The notes under the pieces are model-generated. The model saw nothing but the letters and a program-made list of their open reading frames with translations, was not told the origin of the DNA and made no database searches. Position numbers and translations under genes: made by a program. 64,000 nt of DNA from Cervus elaphus. Its lineage: Eukaryota; Chordata; Mammalia; Artiodactyla; Cervidae. This document shows, in pieces, positions 31,029 to 42,140 of the stretch (its first letter is position 1; every line of letters begins with the position of its first letter). The DNA lies in assembly GCF_910594005.1 (NCBI RefSeq), contig NC_057819.1:125895669-125959668 (forward strand), read 5' to 3'.

Positions 31029-32675
31029 AGATGCACCCTTGGATCTGCTGCAACCAACACCATCTGGAGGGGCTGGCTAGTGATCACCAGAGATACCAGT
31101 GGTTTCTTGGTGCAAGAGGGTGCCTGGATCCGGCTTTCCTGGCCGTTTTGGTGAATCATCCTGTTCCTGCCCAGGGCTGTGTTGTGTCCTGTGTTCACTG
31201 TGAACGACGATCCGTACCTTGGAAGAGCTCTATGTTTTTGAATGTTAAGCTGCAGGCAAAGGACCAGCGGGGGCGTTGGTGGGAAGGGAGGGGTCTTGTC
31301 TGGGCATCACTGAGGGTGGTTTTGAGGCGCAGTCTTGGAGGCCCAGAGGTGTTTCCCCACTCAACTCTTCTCTGAGGCTGGATACAGCCCCAAGCCTACT
31401 GCAAACTTGGAATCTTGGCAGAGAATTCGCCCCTCAATGCTACACCTGCTCAGCAACCACTCCTTGTAGCTAAAGAGAGGCAGGGTGGCATTTGCATTCC
31501 AGAGCCACTGCATGTTTACGATAGGCTATTCACTGGGGCTTTGGGGGTGTGTATCTTTGGGTACCACCCTGGAGCCAGAAAGGATGAATGTGGAGGAGGG
31601 CATGGCAGTGGCCTGAGCTCTAGGAAATTTGGCATCCCGAGGGTTGGCCAGGCCAGCCCTATGGTGGGTGGGCAGCCCCGTGCCCTCCACAGAGGCCTGC
31701 TCACTTGTTCCATCACCAGAGCTTGCTGCCCTTGATGGACACGAAGCTGGAAAGAGACAGTAGCCTTCAGAGAGCTCAGGGAGGGCTGCGGCAACTCAGC
31801 GACCAGATGACAGGGGGAGATTCAGAAACAGCAGGCTCGGATTGGCATCCACTTTGCATTCATTTGCATAGGACTGCGTTCTGCCTGCAGAGCCCACACC
31901 TCTCAACTCATTCTCCTGCGGGGGTGGGGAGGAGGCTCCTCCAGCTCCTCGCCTTTGGAGAAGAAGAGGGGGCCCTGCTGGAGGAGGACAGGGCCTCTGC
32001 CCAGGGCTGCGGGGGTGGGGGTGGGGGTGGGCAGGATTGGCTGGCCTGAGGTTGTACACTCCCTGGGAAAACTGCCAATGGGCAAGGGAGTTCTCCTTCC
32101 TTTTCTTGGGGGTCATTCCGTCTCTTAAGCCAGGAGCTTGCTGTGCTAACGAACTGACCCTTGTGGTTTAATCTCAGTTTGGGTCACTTGGTTTTTTGCG
32201 GTGGCCAGTAGTGCAGTGGTCCTGAGTGCTCAGAAAGGGGGCTATGCATTGCTCTGGGTGTGAATGAGCTACAGAAATTCTGCCATTCTGATCCCTTCTG
32301 GTGACCGCGGGCTCAGAGGGCCCTTTCCTGCAGCCTGCAGACCTCCTTCACATGGCAGGCCAGGCTAAGCTCAGAGTCTGGGGACTTCACTGTGTCCCCC
32401 CAGGGCCTACCTGGGGCCTTCTGATGAAGGAGGTTCACCCTAGAAGGTCTTTACTTTTTCCGGGTTAGAAAGCGGAGGAATTGAGACAGAGCCTTGTGTA
32501 GGCTTGGTTTGACTGTGCCCACCCTGGTCCCCCTGACGCTGAATTCCAGAAGGTAGAAAACAGTGATGGAAACCACAGCTATGTTTGACCTCACATGGGC
32601 GGTAGTTGACAGGCTCACTGTAAAGGGCTTCTATGCCCAGCAGACAAGAATCCCTTTTGGGGAGCTTCGTGGGTG
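31029..32675. other. unique DNA, GC-rich
   Basis: No exon recognised. 32008-32033 ('gcgggggtgggggtgggggt') can form a G-quadruplex. Overlapping frames on both strands, up to 114 codons, carry no known motif. Confidence 0.4.
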
Positions 32676-32790
32676 GTCCTGCGTCAAGTGCTCGATAAGG
32701 TCAGATCCCAGTTCTGCAACTTGTCGCTGTGTGATCCTGGGCAAATCCTGAACCTCTCTGTCTTTACTTTCTGCTTAACCACGACACCAC
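32676..32790 (+). mobile_element. MIR SINE
   Basis: 'gcaacttgtcgctgtgtgat' and 'cctgggcaaatcctgaacct' match the sense MIR core. Confidence 0.75.
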
Positions 32791-33100
32791 CTTGAAACTG
32801 ACAGTCACTAGCAAGTCTGAGATCCAGAGGTCAGCGGCATCAGTCCTTCATGAAGGGCATTCTCAGGGCTGATGCCACCCTTTTCCCCTTCACCACCCTG
32901 CCTCAGTTTAATCAGTTCAGCATTTAGGGCAAAACTCACCCCTCACCCCTGAGGTGAGTGCTGGGATCTTATCTCAGCCAGTACCTTTGAGTTATCTTTG
33001 TTCTGCCAGGGGGATCCCAGCCCAGGGTCTGCCAGGCACAAGCTCCTCACTTTGAAGAATCAGGGGAGCTGTATTTGCAACCAGGTACTGAGAGCATTGG

Positions 33101-33296
33101 TCTTCCCAGGAGGCTTAGAGGAAAAGAATTCACTGGCTAATGCAGGGGACGTGGGAGACACAGGTTCAGTCCTTGGGTCAGGAAGATCCCCTGGAGGAGA
33201 AATGGCAACCCATTCCAGTAATCTTCCCTGGATAGTCCTGTGGACAGTCCACGGGGTCGCAAAAGAGTCAGACACGACCGAGCAGCTGAGCATGTG
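33101..33296 (+). mobile_element. Bov-tA SINE, degraded head
   Basis: 'ggagacacaggttcagtcct' then 'gggtcaggaagatcccctgg' and the body to 'cacgaccgagcagctgagc'. The head is eroded. Confidence 0.88.
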
Positions 33297-33399
33297 TGCA
33301 TGCGTGCCCTGAGAGCCTCAAAGGGATCCACAGCTCCCCTCCCCCTCCCCACACTCAGAAAAAGAGGAGGGGGCATTGTGGTGGGGAGAGTCTGAGAAC

Positions 33400-33600
33400 T
33401 GAGAAACCCTAAGCGATAAAGGACTTTAACATAGATTTACTTTAATTATATACTTCGGTAATTTGCTGTAGTTTCCCATCCCATTATTCAATTACAACAG
33501 TAACTCATCTAATGGATATTCACTGAGAAAACATTCATTTTATTTTATTATGTTTTTGTGTTATAGTCTATAATGAAGGTAACAAAGTCTGCCTTTGTAC
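33400..33600. promoter_or_regulatory. AT-rich island, possible conserved element
   Basis: 'ctttaattatatacttcggt' and 'ttattcaattacaacagtaa' lie in non-repetitive AT-rich sequence next to GC-rich DNA. Confidence 0.25.
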
Positions 33601-33892
33601 CCGAAACTGGCTGGGGTGGGGGTGGGGTGGGGATGGAGGTCCCAGGATCAAGTGGAGAGTCATGATGCTGGTTCCCTAGTTCCTGGGGGCAGCCAGGGGC
33701 TGTCAGCTGCAGGAACTGAAGGTGAGGGGCTGGTGGGAAGGGGCGTGTTGGAAAGAGAGGGCCTGGAGTGGAGTCTCAGGGGTGGAAGGGGGAGAATTGG
33801 GGGCTGCTGGGGGGCAGGTAAGCTGCCCCACCCTCTGAGAAGACAAGATGGATGTACCAGGGTCTCCCTTTCCTCTAGGAATGGGGAGGAAG
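33601..33892. other. G-rich unique DNA
   Basis: 'ggggtgggggtggggtgggg' at 33613-33632 is a G-quadruplex-forming run. No gene is seen; frames on both strands reflect G/C bias. Confidence 0.45.
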
Positions 33893-33908
33893 CCTGGAAT
33901 GTTTCTCT

Positions 33909-34201
33909 CTCTCTCTTTTTGTGAGGTGAGAAGTGCAACCTCTTCACATTTTTGCCAACCCTTTTCAATTTAATTTTTTTTTTTTTTGACTGTGCTGTGT
34001 TGCTTTGCAAGGGCTTTCTCTAGTTGCAGCCAGCAGGGGCTTCTCTGGTTGCAGAGCATGGGCTCTAGAACGAAGGCTCAGGATTTGTGGAGCACCGGCT
34101 TAGTTGCTCTGTGGCACGTGGGATCTTCCAGGACCAGGGATCGAACCCATGTCTCCTGCCTTGGCAGGCAGATTCTTATCCACTCCGCCACCAGGGAAGT
34201 C
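33909..34201 (-). mobile_element. CHR-1-type SINE insertion with extra 3' sequence
   Basis: The antisense CHR body (33973-34201: 'ctttctctagttgcagccag', inverted B box 'gggatcgaaccc', head 'ccaccagggaagtcc') plus 64 unrelated bases lie between two copies of CCTGGAATGTTTCTCT (33893-33908 and 34202-34217). In the element's own sense, its poly(A) is followed by 60 bases and a second short A-run, which is what 3' transduction by read-through would give. Confidence 0.8.
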
Positions 34202-34217
34202 CCTGGAATGTTTCTCT

Positions 34218-34611
34218 TTATCCTCTGCTTGGCTGTGCTATAGTGGTGAGGAGGGACGGATGATGAAGATGTGAGAAGGAGTAGCCATGGGTATCCAGGA
34301 AGTTTCCATTTTCTTTGGCATGAAAGGAGCATCTCCAAAGAATCCAGGATCACCCAGTCTCACTGCACGACCCTCAAGTGCAGTCCCAGTCTGTGCTTTG
34401 ATGTGGCTGGAGGGGCCCAGCTTGGCATGAGTGCTTCTCCTGCTGGGGTGGGTGGCTGTGTTTGGAAGGTTTCCTGCTGGGTGGAACCATCCTTGTTTCT
34501 TTGTCTCGGTCTTCCCCAAATGCTCTGAGTGTGTGTCCTCGGCCACGCCTGAACCTCAAGCATCACTCTGTTGGACTATCAGACCAACATAGAGATTAAG
34601 ATAACTGCATC
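34218..34611. other. unique DNA
   Basis: Nothing recognised. Confidence 0.4.
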
Positions 34612-34898
34612 TGGACTTCCCTGGTGGCACGTGGATAAGCATCCGCCTGCTAATGCAGGGGACCTGGGTTCAGTCCCTGGCCCCGGAAGATTCCAACAGG
34701 CCGTGGGACAGCTAAGCCCATGTGCCACAACTACTGAAGCTGTGTGCCGCAAGTCCCACATGCTGCAGCTACTGAAGCCCGAATGCCTAGAGCCTGTTCT
34801 CTGCAACAAGAGAAGTCACCACGATGAGAAGCCGGAGCACTGCAACAGAGTAGCCCCTGCTTGCCGCAACCAGAGGAAATCTGCAGAAAAATAAATAA
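34612..34898 (+). mobile_element. CHR-1-type SINE, near full length
   Basis: 'ggacttccctggtggcacgt', B box 'gggttcagtccc', long body of 'ccacaactactgaagc' units and 'gaagccggagcactgcaaca', tail 'aaaaataaataaatg'. Confidence 0.92.
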
Positions 34899-34974
34899 AT
34901 GAAAAGATAGTGTGTGTCCATGGTCCCCACACCTCTGTGTGGCAGAAATTGGAGTTAAGTTACTGGTGGTAATA

Positions 34975-35170
34975 ATAGTCATAATAATAATGATGAAAGC
35001 ATGTTTTAAGCATTTACTGTTTGCTTGGCCTCTTTAGGGCAATTTACAAGTGTGTTCTTCTTAAAATTATGACAGCAATCTTCTGAGGTGGCTGTTGATA
35101 ATTATTATTTCTCTTTTACCTACAAGGAAACTGGGGTTCAGGTCAGTTGATAAGACAGGGACGTACTAAG
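34975..35170 (-). mobile_element. MIR SINE, antisense
   Basis: 'aagcatttactgtttgcttg', 'ctgaggtggctgttgataat' and 'acaaggaaactggggttcag' are antisense MIR. Confidence 0.8.
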
Positions 35171-35199
35171 TACCTGATGGAGACCTTGACCTGGGTTGT

Positions 35200-36199
35200 G
35201 ACTCTGGAGCTCTTGCTGGCCACCACTGGTTCTCAAAAGTTAGCATGCCCAAGAGCTGCCTCGACAGGCCTGGAGTTTCAGAGGGGCTGGGGTGGTGTGG
35301 CTGGAAAGAGACTTTGGTGAGGGGCATCTTAGGTGGTTACGCAACAGGTGAGAAGCTGCCCGGTCTCCCCCGAGACCTGCTGCAGCCGTGGTGGTGGCTC
35401 CGGGGTTACTCGTGGGGCCTCTCACAGCCCCACGTGCTCTTCTTTCTTCTTGTCTCCCGGTCTGCCTCAGTGCATGGAAGCCCCCCTGCACCCTGCTCTC
35501 CAGGTGGTCTGCCTGGCCCTCTCCTTAGGGATGGGCGTGTGGCCCAGATTTGGGTCTGCCAGGTGGGTCGAGATGCTCGGGACCTGTTGAGGGCCAGCTT
35601 GCAGGCCCTCCCTGCCTTCCCCTTGTACTGACCTGCCCAGGCCCTTGGGATGTCACATCTGCCCCTGCAGCTCACCGCCAGCCGTCACCCCAGGGCGTCG
35701 TCCTGTGCTGTCCCGCTCTGCACTCTCCCGCCCCCCTGGTCCTCTGTGGCCCTCTGCCTTGTCCCCAGTTTTTTCCTAGGCTTCTACCTGGCCTTGTTCT
35801 CAGGCTCCAAGCCACTTCTTCAGGTTCTACTCAGCTCCCCCAAACCCTTGGACTCAGGGCTGTTCCTGGAGGCTCCCACCTGCCTCACCCCAGCCACCAG
35901 GGCAGTCCCAAAGCTCCCCCTGTGCCCAGGTCACTTCCATGGTTTCACCTTAGGGGGTGGGTCTCCACCTGGCCCCAGCTCTGGCCTCGCCCACTCCCCA
36001 GCAAAGACTTGCCATGCCCCCGGGCTGCAGGTCCCCGAGGTCTGATGGGAGGAGCGGAGCGGGGAGAATGCACGTCCACCGGTACCCTGTCATGGGGACA
36101 ATTCATCCCATAGGGAATGGTGTCACCTGTGCTTGTTGTGTTAGAACACCAGGGGACCAAACGCCTCCCTCTCTATGCACAAATAAAGACAGCCAGGCA
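35200..36199. other. C-rich unique block, no exon accepted
   Basis: GC-rich and mostly pyrimidine-rich on the plus strand from 35630. Plus-strand frames of 187 (35550-36113) and 131 codons overlap in different phases and read as proline/serine/leucine-rich low-complexity. A canonical 'aataaa' lies at 36181-36186 just after the block; a non-coding transcript end is possible but unsupported. Confidence 0.4.
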
Positions 36200-36430
36200 G
36201 GCCAAAATAAGTGAACAACATACCGTGTGTCTTATTTAATGAGCCCCTGGCAATAACAATTTGCTCATAATAAACAAAGGGACAAGTGCAATTCACCAAC
36301 CACTCCAAGCAGGGTATTGGGTTAGTGCTCCACCAGAGGCACCAGGATGTTTATGGAAAATTGCTTGGGAGGGTGAATGTAATTAATGGATAAACTCAAG
36401 CACTCTAAGGCAAATAAATTAATTTGTCTC
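36200..36430. promoter_or_regulatory. AT-rich island, possible conserved enhancer
   Basis: 'cttatttaatgagcccctgg', 'ggcaataacaatttgctcat', 'aataaacaaagggacaagtg' (SOX-type AACAAAG core) and 'gaatgtaattaatggataaa' (paired TAAT cores) form an uninterrupted non-repetitive stretch. Confidence 0.35.
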
Positions 36431-36716
36431 CAACCTTGAGCTTCTCAGACAGGGATCTAGAGAGAAGATGAAGAGGAGGTGAGCTCTGCTCCTCTGGGTT
36501 TCCCACCTTGAGGGCCCAGGTAACTCAGTGGGCTGGTCCTCCTGGAGCGGGGAGTGCACGGTGGCCAGGCAAGCTATGAGTTGGACCCATGTGTGTATGT
36601 ATGTTTGTGAGTTCCAGGAGTCTGTTAAATCAGGAGTGGTTTGAGATATTCTGAGCGCCAATGTCTTGGTTCCTTTCCTGAAGATTTGGGACATGTCCTT
36701 CTGCATCTTTTAAAAA

Positions 36717-36905
36717 AGATGTTTTATTTATTTGGCTGCGCTCAGTCTTAGCTGTGGCACATGGGATCTTTTTTTTTTCTTTTCTATTTACTGCAGGGGA
36801 ACTGTTAGTTGTGGCATGTGGGATCTAAGTTCCCTGATCAGGGTTTGAACCTGGGCTCTCTGCGTCAGGAGCACAGAGTCTTAGTCCCTGGACCACCAGA
36901 GGAGC
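36717..36905 (-). mobile_element. CHR-2-type SINE with TSD
   Basis: 'tttatttatttggctgcgct' to inverted head 'ggaccaccagaggagcc'. Flanked by near-identical 'ccttctgcatctt' / 'cctttctgcatctt'. A second 'gtggcatgtgggatct' block and a T-run make it longer than usual. Confidence 0.88.
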
Positions 36906-36936
36906 CCCTTTCTGCATCTTCTGTGTGCACTATAGT

Positions 36937-37144
36937 GAAAGTGAAGTTGCTCAGTCGTGTCTGACTCTTTGCAACCCCATGAACTGTAGCCCACCAGGCT
37001 CCTCCGTCCATGGGATTTTCCAGGAAAGAGTACTGGAGTGGGGTGCCATTTCTTTCTTCAGGGGATCTTCCCAACCCAAGGATCGAACCCAGGTCTCCCT
37101 CATTGCAGGCAGACGTTTTACCATCTGAGCCACCAGGAAAGCCC
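36937..37144 (-). mobile_element. Bov-tA SINE
   Basis: Antisense, 'agtgaagttgctcagtcgtg' to 'gagccaccaggaaagcc', inverted B box 'ggatcgaaccc'. It lies immediately after a CHR-2. Confidence 0.93.
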
Positions 37145-37445
37145 GTGTCACTGTAGCCTTGCATGTTAGTTCCATCCCTGGCAGTTCCACTCTTGACCTT
37201 ACAGCGTTGCTTTAGGACATACTCCTCCACCATATGGTAATGCCCTTCTCAAACAGTGTCGTGGTTTAGGAACCTGGGGGACGTGGAGGACACGGCTTCA
37301 CAAGCTGCCCCCCTCGGAAGCCTCTGATCCTCCCTGTTCTCCATGGAGGGTGTTTTAGCAGCAGAGTGAGTCTTGATGGTGAAATTGGAATGAGTTCATG
37401 TTTCCTGTTGGTCGGGAGCTTTTCTTTCTGATCTGGTTTGTTTTT

Positions 37446-37648
37446 GTTTAGTTGCTAAGTCATATCTGACTCTTAGTGGCCCCATGGATTGTAGCCAACC
37501 AGGCTCCTCTGCCACGGGATTTCCCAGGCAAGAATGCTGGAGTGGGTTGCCATTTCCTTCTCCAGGGGATCTTCCCCACACCCAGGATCGAACCCAAGTC
37601 TCCGGCATTGGCAGGCGAATTCTTCACCGCTGAGTCATCAGGGAAGCT
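37446..37648 (-). mobile_element. Bov-tA SINE with TSD
   Basis: Antisense, 'tttagttgctaagtcatatc' to 'gagtcatcagggaagc'. TSD TGATCTGGTTT on both sides (about 37429-37439 and 37649-37659). Confidence 0.92.
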
Positions 37649-38095
37649 TGATCTGGTTTACTGACCACTTATTTCTAAATTGCAGCCCTCCCTTCACCGT
37701 TTGCTTGTATTGCGTGTTTGGTTTCCTGGGAGGCGTGCTGAGCCCGAGGGAAGTTCATTAGAGAATGAAGGGAGGGAAGAAGCGGAGTATGCAGAGGGAG
37801 AGCCTGGCCCTTAAAGCTGTGCTGGGCAGGGTGGATGGAGCCAGCTAGTCCTTTATCCACAGGCCTTCACCCGCAGACTCCAGGATGTGGCACCCCTGGG
37901 AGGGGTGTGTCTCTACAGCTGAGGCCACTCCTGAGCGTGCTGCCAGCTGGGGACAATGTGTCCAGCATTAGAGGCGAATCTGGGTGGCAGAGCCCAGTGG
38001 CCACCACCTATGGCAGCAGGCAGGCCCAGGGGCTTGGGGCTGGCTTCACTGGCCCTCCAGTTGTGGCCTAGGATCCCCACTTTGGCCTCTGTCTT
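37649..38095. other. unique DNA
   Basis: Nothing recognised. Confidence 0.4.
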
Positions 38096-38425
38096 ATTGC
38101 TCCCCATGTCCTAGCCACTCTATTCACGTTCTCTGTGTGTAGAAAACTCCTACTTACGCCGTGAGACCCAGATCAAATTCCCCTCTCCAGCCATCTGTGC
38201 TTCTTTCTCCTTTCAGGGCTCCACAGTGCCACCTCCCTACCCTATCCTGGGATTTACTTGCATTCTGGAAATGGTTTCTTGCAAGCCTGTCTCCCCACCC
38301 CCACTGACCCTGAGACCCTTGGGGTCGGAAGCTGTCTTTGATTTCTCCTGGCGTCCTTGGCACCTAGTGCCATGCCCAGAACTGGGAAGGTGCTCAGTGG
38401 CTTTGCTGGATGAATGATGGAGTGA
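38096..38425 (+). mobile_element. L2 LINE 3' region
   Basis: 'ggcacctagtgccatgccca' and 'gctggatgaatgatgg' form the L2 terminus. Upstream 'tgagacccagatcaaattcc' fits the more internal L2 3' region. Confidence 0.7.
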
Positions 38426-39117
38426 GGGCAAGTGAGGGGTGGCAGGGTGTCCTCTTCCAGCCTAGCAGGCCCTCTGGTGTCAGACCCCAGGCAGAGCCCC
38501 ACCCCAGTCCAGGGCCCTCATGGGCACTCATCCCCTTTGGCAGGAAAGGCCCGGTCATCAGCGGGTTTAGCAGCCCCCTGGGGAAAGGAGACAGATAAGC
38601 CCTGTTGCTCCCCCTGACATCATTCCTTGCCCTTTGTTCTCCTTGGCAAAACTCCCTGGATTCTTGGCGGCCAGAGCATCGTCAGTTTGATGGATGGGCT
38701 AGGTTTACAACGAGTTCTTCCTCCTTGTTTTAAACTCTCTCCCCTTTTATGACTGAGAGAGTCAAGGAGGAGGGAGAGGGTGGGGGCTCCTCCTGGCAGG
38801 TGGGGACTTTAGCTCTCCCTCCCCAGGGGCTGCCACCCAGCCCTTTAAAGGTTAAGTGTATTTACGTGGTACCTATAGGAGGTTGCAGGGCCTGACAAAA
38901 CGGGGGACGGATGATTAATGGCTGCTGTCCTGTCATCTTGGGCTGGGCTGCTGCTGCCACGGCCACCTCCCAGGTGCCACCCAGGCAGCGCCCAGTTCTA
39001 GCCTTCAACAGTCCTGGGGAACAAGCTCTCCTGGACCAAGAGGAAGGCTGGGATGTCTGGAGTGGGGCTGGAGGGAGCCTGGGGAGCTGTTCTCTTTGAG
39101 AAAATAGGAGTGCTGGT
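38426..39117. other. unique DNA
   Basis: No exon. 38620-38920 has a few developmental-type sites ('cctttgttctccttgg' and 'ggatgattaatggc') but no strong cluster. Confidence 0.4.
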
Positions 39118-39317
39118 TTTTTTTAGATTTTTTTTTTTTTTTGGATGTGGGTCATTTTTAAAGTTCTTACTGAATTTGTTATGATTTCGCTTCTGCTTTA
39201 TGTTTTGGTTTTTTGGCCCTGAGGCATGTGGGATCTTAGTTTCTCGACCAGGGATTGAACCTGCACCCCCTACTTTGGAAGGCAAAGTCTTAACCACTGC
39301 ACCTCCAGGGAAGTCCC
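39118..39317 (-). mobile_element. CHR-2-type SINE with TSD
   Basis: Full tail ('aaagttcttactgaatttgt', reverse of the CHR-2 tail), 'atgtgggatcttagtttctc', inverted head 'cctccagggaagtcc'. The host repeat GGAGTGCTGG flanks it. Confidence 0.9.
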
Positions 39318-39599
39318 TGGAGTGCTGGGTTTTGCACGGAGCTCTTTCTAACCCCCAAGTTCAGCCTTCTCTGCTGCTCTGATAATGGTATACAGGTGTA
39401 CAGGGGCTCTAGGATCCAATTCCAAAGTGTGTGTGTATGTGTGGCATCCCCCACGCCCCAAGCAATTCTCTGACACTAACTGGGGGTCCTACAATTCAAC
39501 TCAATTCTAACATGACCTACCTAGAAGCCGGATCAGATTCCATAGTTACAGGCTCCATCCTAGCAGACTGTCCCCCACTTCAGATGGCATCCCACGCCC

Positions 39600-40180
39600 T
39601 GGTTGCCCCCTGCACTTGTCATTGACCTCACACAACTGAGGTTCCAATGACGCTTGCCTTGGGTTCGGTTAATTTGCTAGAATGACTCGCAGAACCCAGG
39701 AAATCCTTTCACTCACTGGTTTATTATAAAAGCATGCAACTCAGGAGCTGCCCGATGGAAGAGATGCACAGGGCAAGGTCTGAGGACAGGGGGTGGAGTT
39801 TCTGTGCACTCTCTGAGTGTCCTCGCCAAATCTCCATGTGTTCACTAACCTGGAAGTTGGTTCTTTTGTGTTTCACAGAGGCTTCAGGACATAGACACAG
39901 TTGATGAGATCACTGGCCATTTGTGATTGATTCAACTTCCAGCCCCTCTGCCCTCCTGGAGGTCAGGGGAGTGAGATGAAAATTCTAACCCTCTGGATTT
40001 CCCTGGTGGTCCAGTGGTTAAGAATCCACACTTCCAATGTAGGGGGCATGGGTTCCATCCCTGGCCAGGAAAGTTTCGTAGTGCAGCCAAAAAAGAAAGA
40101 AAAAAGAAAATTCCAACCCTCTAATCACAGGGTTGGCTCTGTTGGCAACCAGCCCCCACCCATCCTAAAGGACAGTTCAA
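39600..40180 (-). mobile_element. ancient repeat, family uncertain, split by CHR-2
   Basis: 'ggtttattataaaagcatgc', 'tcactggccatttgtgattg' and 'attcaacttccagcccctct', then (after the SINE) 'ctctaatcacagggttggct' and 'ggcaaccagcccccacccat' follow in the order of a common old mammalian repeat that I recognise but cannot name. The strand is a guess. Confidence 0.5.
39995..40105 (+). mobile_element. CHR-2-type SINE with TSD
   Basis: 'gatttccctggtggtccagt', B box 'gggttccatccc', A-rich tail. The target GAAAATTCTAACCCTCT / GAAAATTCCAACCCTCT is a 17-base TSD with one change. Confidence 0.92.
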
Positions 40181-40184
40181 AAGT

Positions 40185-40603
40185 CACTGTAGATCTGGGG
40201 CTTAAAAGAACAGACATTTATTCTCTCGCAGTGTGGAGGCTGGAAGTCTGAAATCAAGGTTTCGGTGAAGTTGGCTCCTTCTGAGGTTCTAAGGGAGGAA
40301 CTGCCCCAGGCCTCTCTCCCAGCTTCCTGGGCGGTCCCTGGTTTGCAGACACATCAATCCAATCTCCGCCTCTGTCGTCCCTTGGCCTTCTCTCCTGTGT
40401 GTGTCTGGGTCCAAATTTCGCTTTACTTCTCCTTATAAGGGTAAGAAGTCATTGACTTCAAGGCCACACTCATCAGTATGATCTCATCTGAACTGATGAT
40501 ATCTGAAAAGACCCTACTCCCAAAGAAGTTCCCGTTCACAGGTACTTGTGGTTAGAACCTGACCGTGACCTTTTGGGGGAAATGCAGTTTGGCCCACAAT
40601 AAC
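40185..40603 (-). mobile_element. MLT1-type MaLR LTR, antisense
   Basis: 'aacagacatttattctctcg', 'cagtgtggaggctggaagtc', 'gtgtgtgtctgggtccaaat', 'cttataagggtaagaagtca' and 'gtttggcccacaataaca' are collinear with an antisense MLT1-like LTR. It directly abuts the previous old repeat. Confidence 0.75.
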
Positions 40604-41770
40604 ACAATCCATGCTGACACTGAGTTCTGCGAGCATCACACACTGTCCTGCCCTCTCCCATGTTTGACCCCTACGCCCAACACTGTAGGATAAAGTCGAG
40701 TCAACTGGGTCCTGCTGGCAACAGTGTGGCTGATGAGATGGTGAGCCTTGGTGAGATGACTGATCTGAAATTTCCAACCCTCCTGGGGACCATGGGATTG
40801 TCCATTTAAGCCCACGAGGACTACAGAGCAATGGGACACTTTGGGGAGAGGACGTTGGACTGAACCCCCAGGGCTCTGTGGGCACCTCACATGTCTAGCA
40901 TCGGTATTTGGTCTCCAGGGTGACGTGTTAGCATCTCCTTATATCATCCAGTGGTGGGTGTGGACCCAGGCTGACCTGCATGTCCAAGGCCCTGGAGCTT
41001 AGAGCTTGAGCCAGATTTTAAGGGAGACCCCAAGAAGGCAACTAACACTAAGGGATGCCAGCCAGCCAGTTGGGCACCCTCATCCTGGCCATCCTGTGGA
41101 ACAGGGAAACCAAAAAACCATTTGTGGGGGGTAGCTTTACACAGTGGCTGGTTCTTCCCAGTGATCATTTCTCAGGCTCATTGTCCTCATTCTTTGGAAG
41201 AGGCTCCCAGCAGGAGCATCCCCAGGTGTCCAGGTGCAGCCAGCTCACCCTTTATACTTGCTCCTTCTTCCCTGTTTCACCCCCCAACCCCCGCCACTCC
41301 ATCATCCTGGGGTCACTGCCCAGAGAGCCTGCTACCTCTGACTTAGGGAAACTTGAGCCGACACAGCAGTGAGGGCATCTGTGTGTTTGCAGGAAGGGGC
41401 CCTCCGTGGAGAGCAAGCTGTTTGGGGGGATGAGGCATGAACACATCTGTGCATGGAGGCTGGATGGCAGCCATGCAGAAGGAAAGGCAGGAGACGTGGA
41501 GGAGTCAGATGGAGAGACAGTGGGTCGGGCCAGAGCCTGGGGGGCGGCATGGCACCTCCAGGGCCAGACATGGTCTGGGGAGTGAGGGGGGAACCTGAAG
41601 TCTCAGGGCAGGAAAGAGAGGTGAGAGAGTCCTGAGCTGCTGAGAAGGAAGCCTGCATCTCCCCATGGCCTGGCGGCCAGTGGGCTATGAGGACGGGAGT
41701 GGCGAGAAGGCTGCCAAGTTCTGATCCCTCCTGGCACATGCCCCATTCCCCAGTTGGCAAGCAGCCTGAC
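40604..41770. other. unique DNA
   Basis: No repeat family recognised. Minus-strand frames of 123 (40514-40885) and 186 codons (41332-41892) are rejected; the second reads out of a CHR SINE. Confidence 0.4.
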
Positions 41771-41897
41771 TTTTTTTGTTTGTTTGTTTGTTTTTTGACC
41801 ACACCTTGCAACATGTGGGATCTTAGTTCCCCGACCAGGGCTCTAACCCTCGCTCCCTGCAGTGGAGTCTTAACCACTGCGCAGCCAGGCAAGTCCT
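41771..41897 (-). mobile_element. CHR-type SINE
   Basis: (TTTG)n-type tail side 'tttgtttgtttgtttg', 'catgtgggatcttagttccc', inverted head 'gcgcagccaggcaagtcc'. Confidence 0.85.
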
Positions 41898-41959
41898 GGT
41901 CTGACCCTTCTTGATCCCGTTATCCTATCACCCTACTTGGGAGACTAACTCCTCCCCTT

Positions 41960-42140
41960 TGAGACAACAAGCGAGAAAGTGCTTGGAAAAGAAAAGCCTC
42001 GTTGGCTGTTTACGGTTTTACGACGTATTGCGCGCTGCGTGATTACACTGTCAAACATTAATAACTGGGCTACTCCCAGATTCATAATAATGATCAATGG
42101 CTCCGGGACGATTAAAATGCCATCGTAAGTGTTTACGTTA
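41960..42140. promoter_or_regulatory. compact AT-rich, CpG-bearing island, strong enhancer candidate
   Basis: 'gctgtttacggttttacgac', 'attgcgcgctgcgtgattac', 'tgtcaaacattaataactgg' and 'ataataatgatcaatggctc' show FOX-like, TAAT homeodomain and TGTCAA-type cores packed into about 150 bases, with CpGs kept in AT-rich DNA. That combination is unusual for neutrally decaying sequence. No coding frame is supported. Confidence 0.4.

Noticed and set aside
35550..36113. 187-codon plus-strand frame in the C-rich block followed by AATAAA
   Set aside because: Overlaps a second long frame in another phase, has biased composition and no known motif. The polyadenylation hexamer alone is weak evidence.
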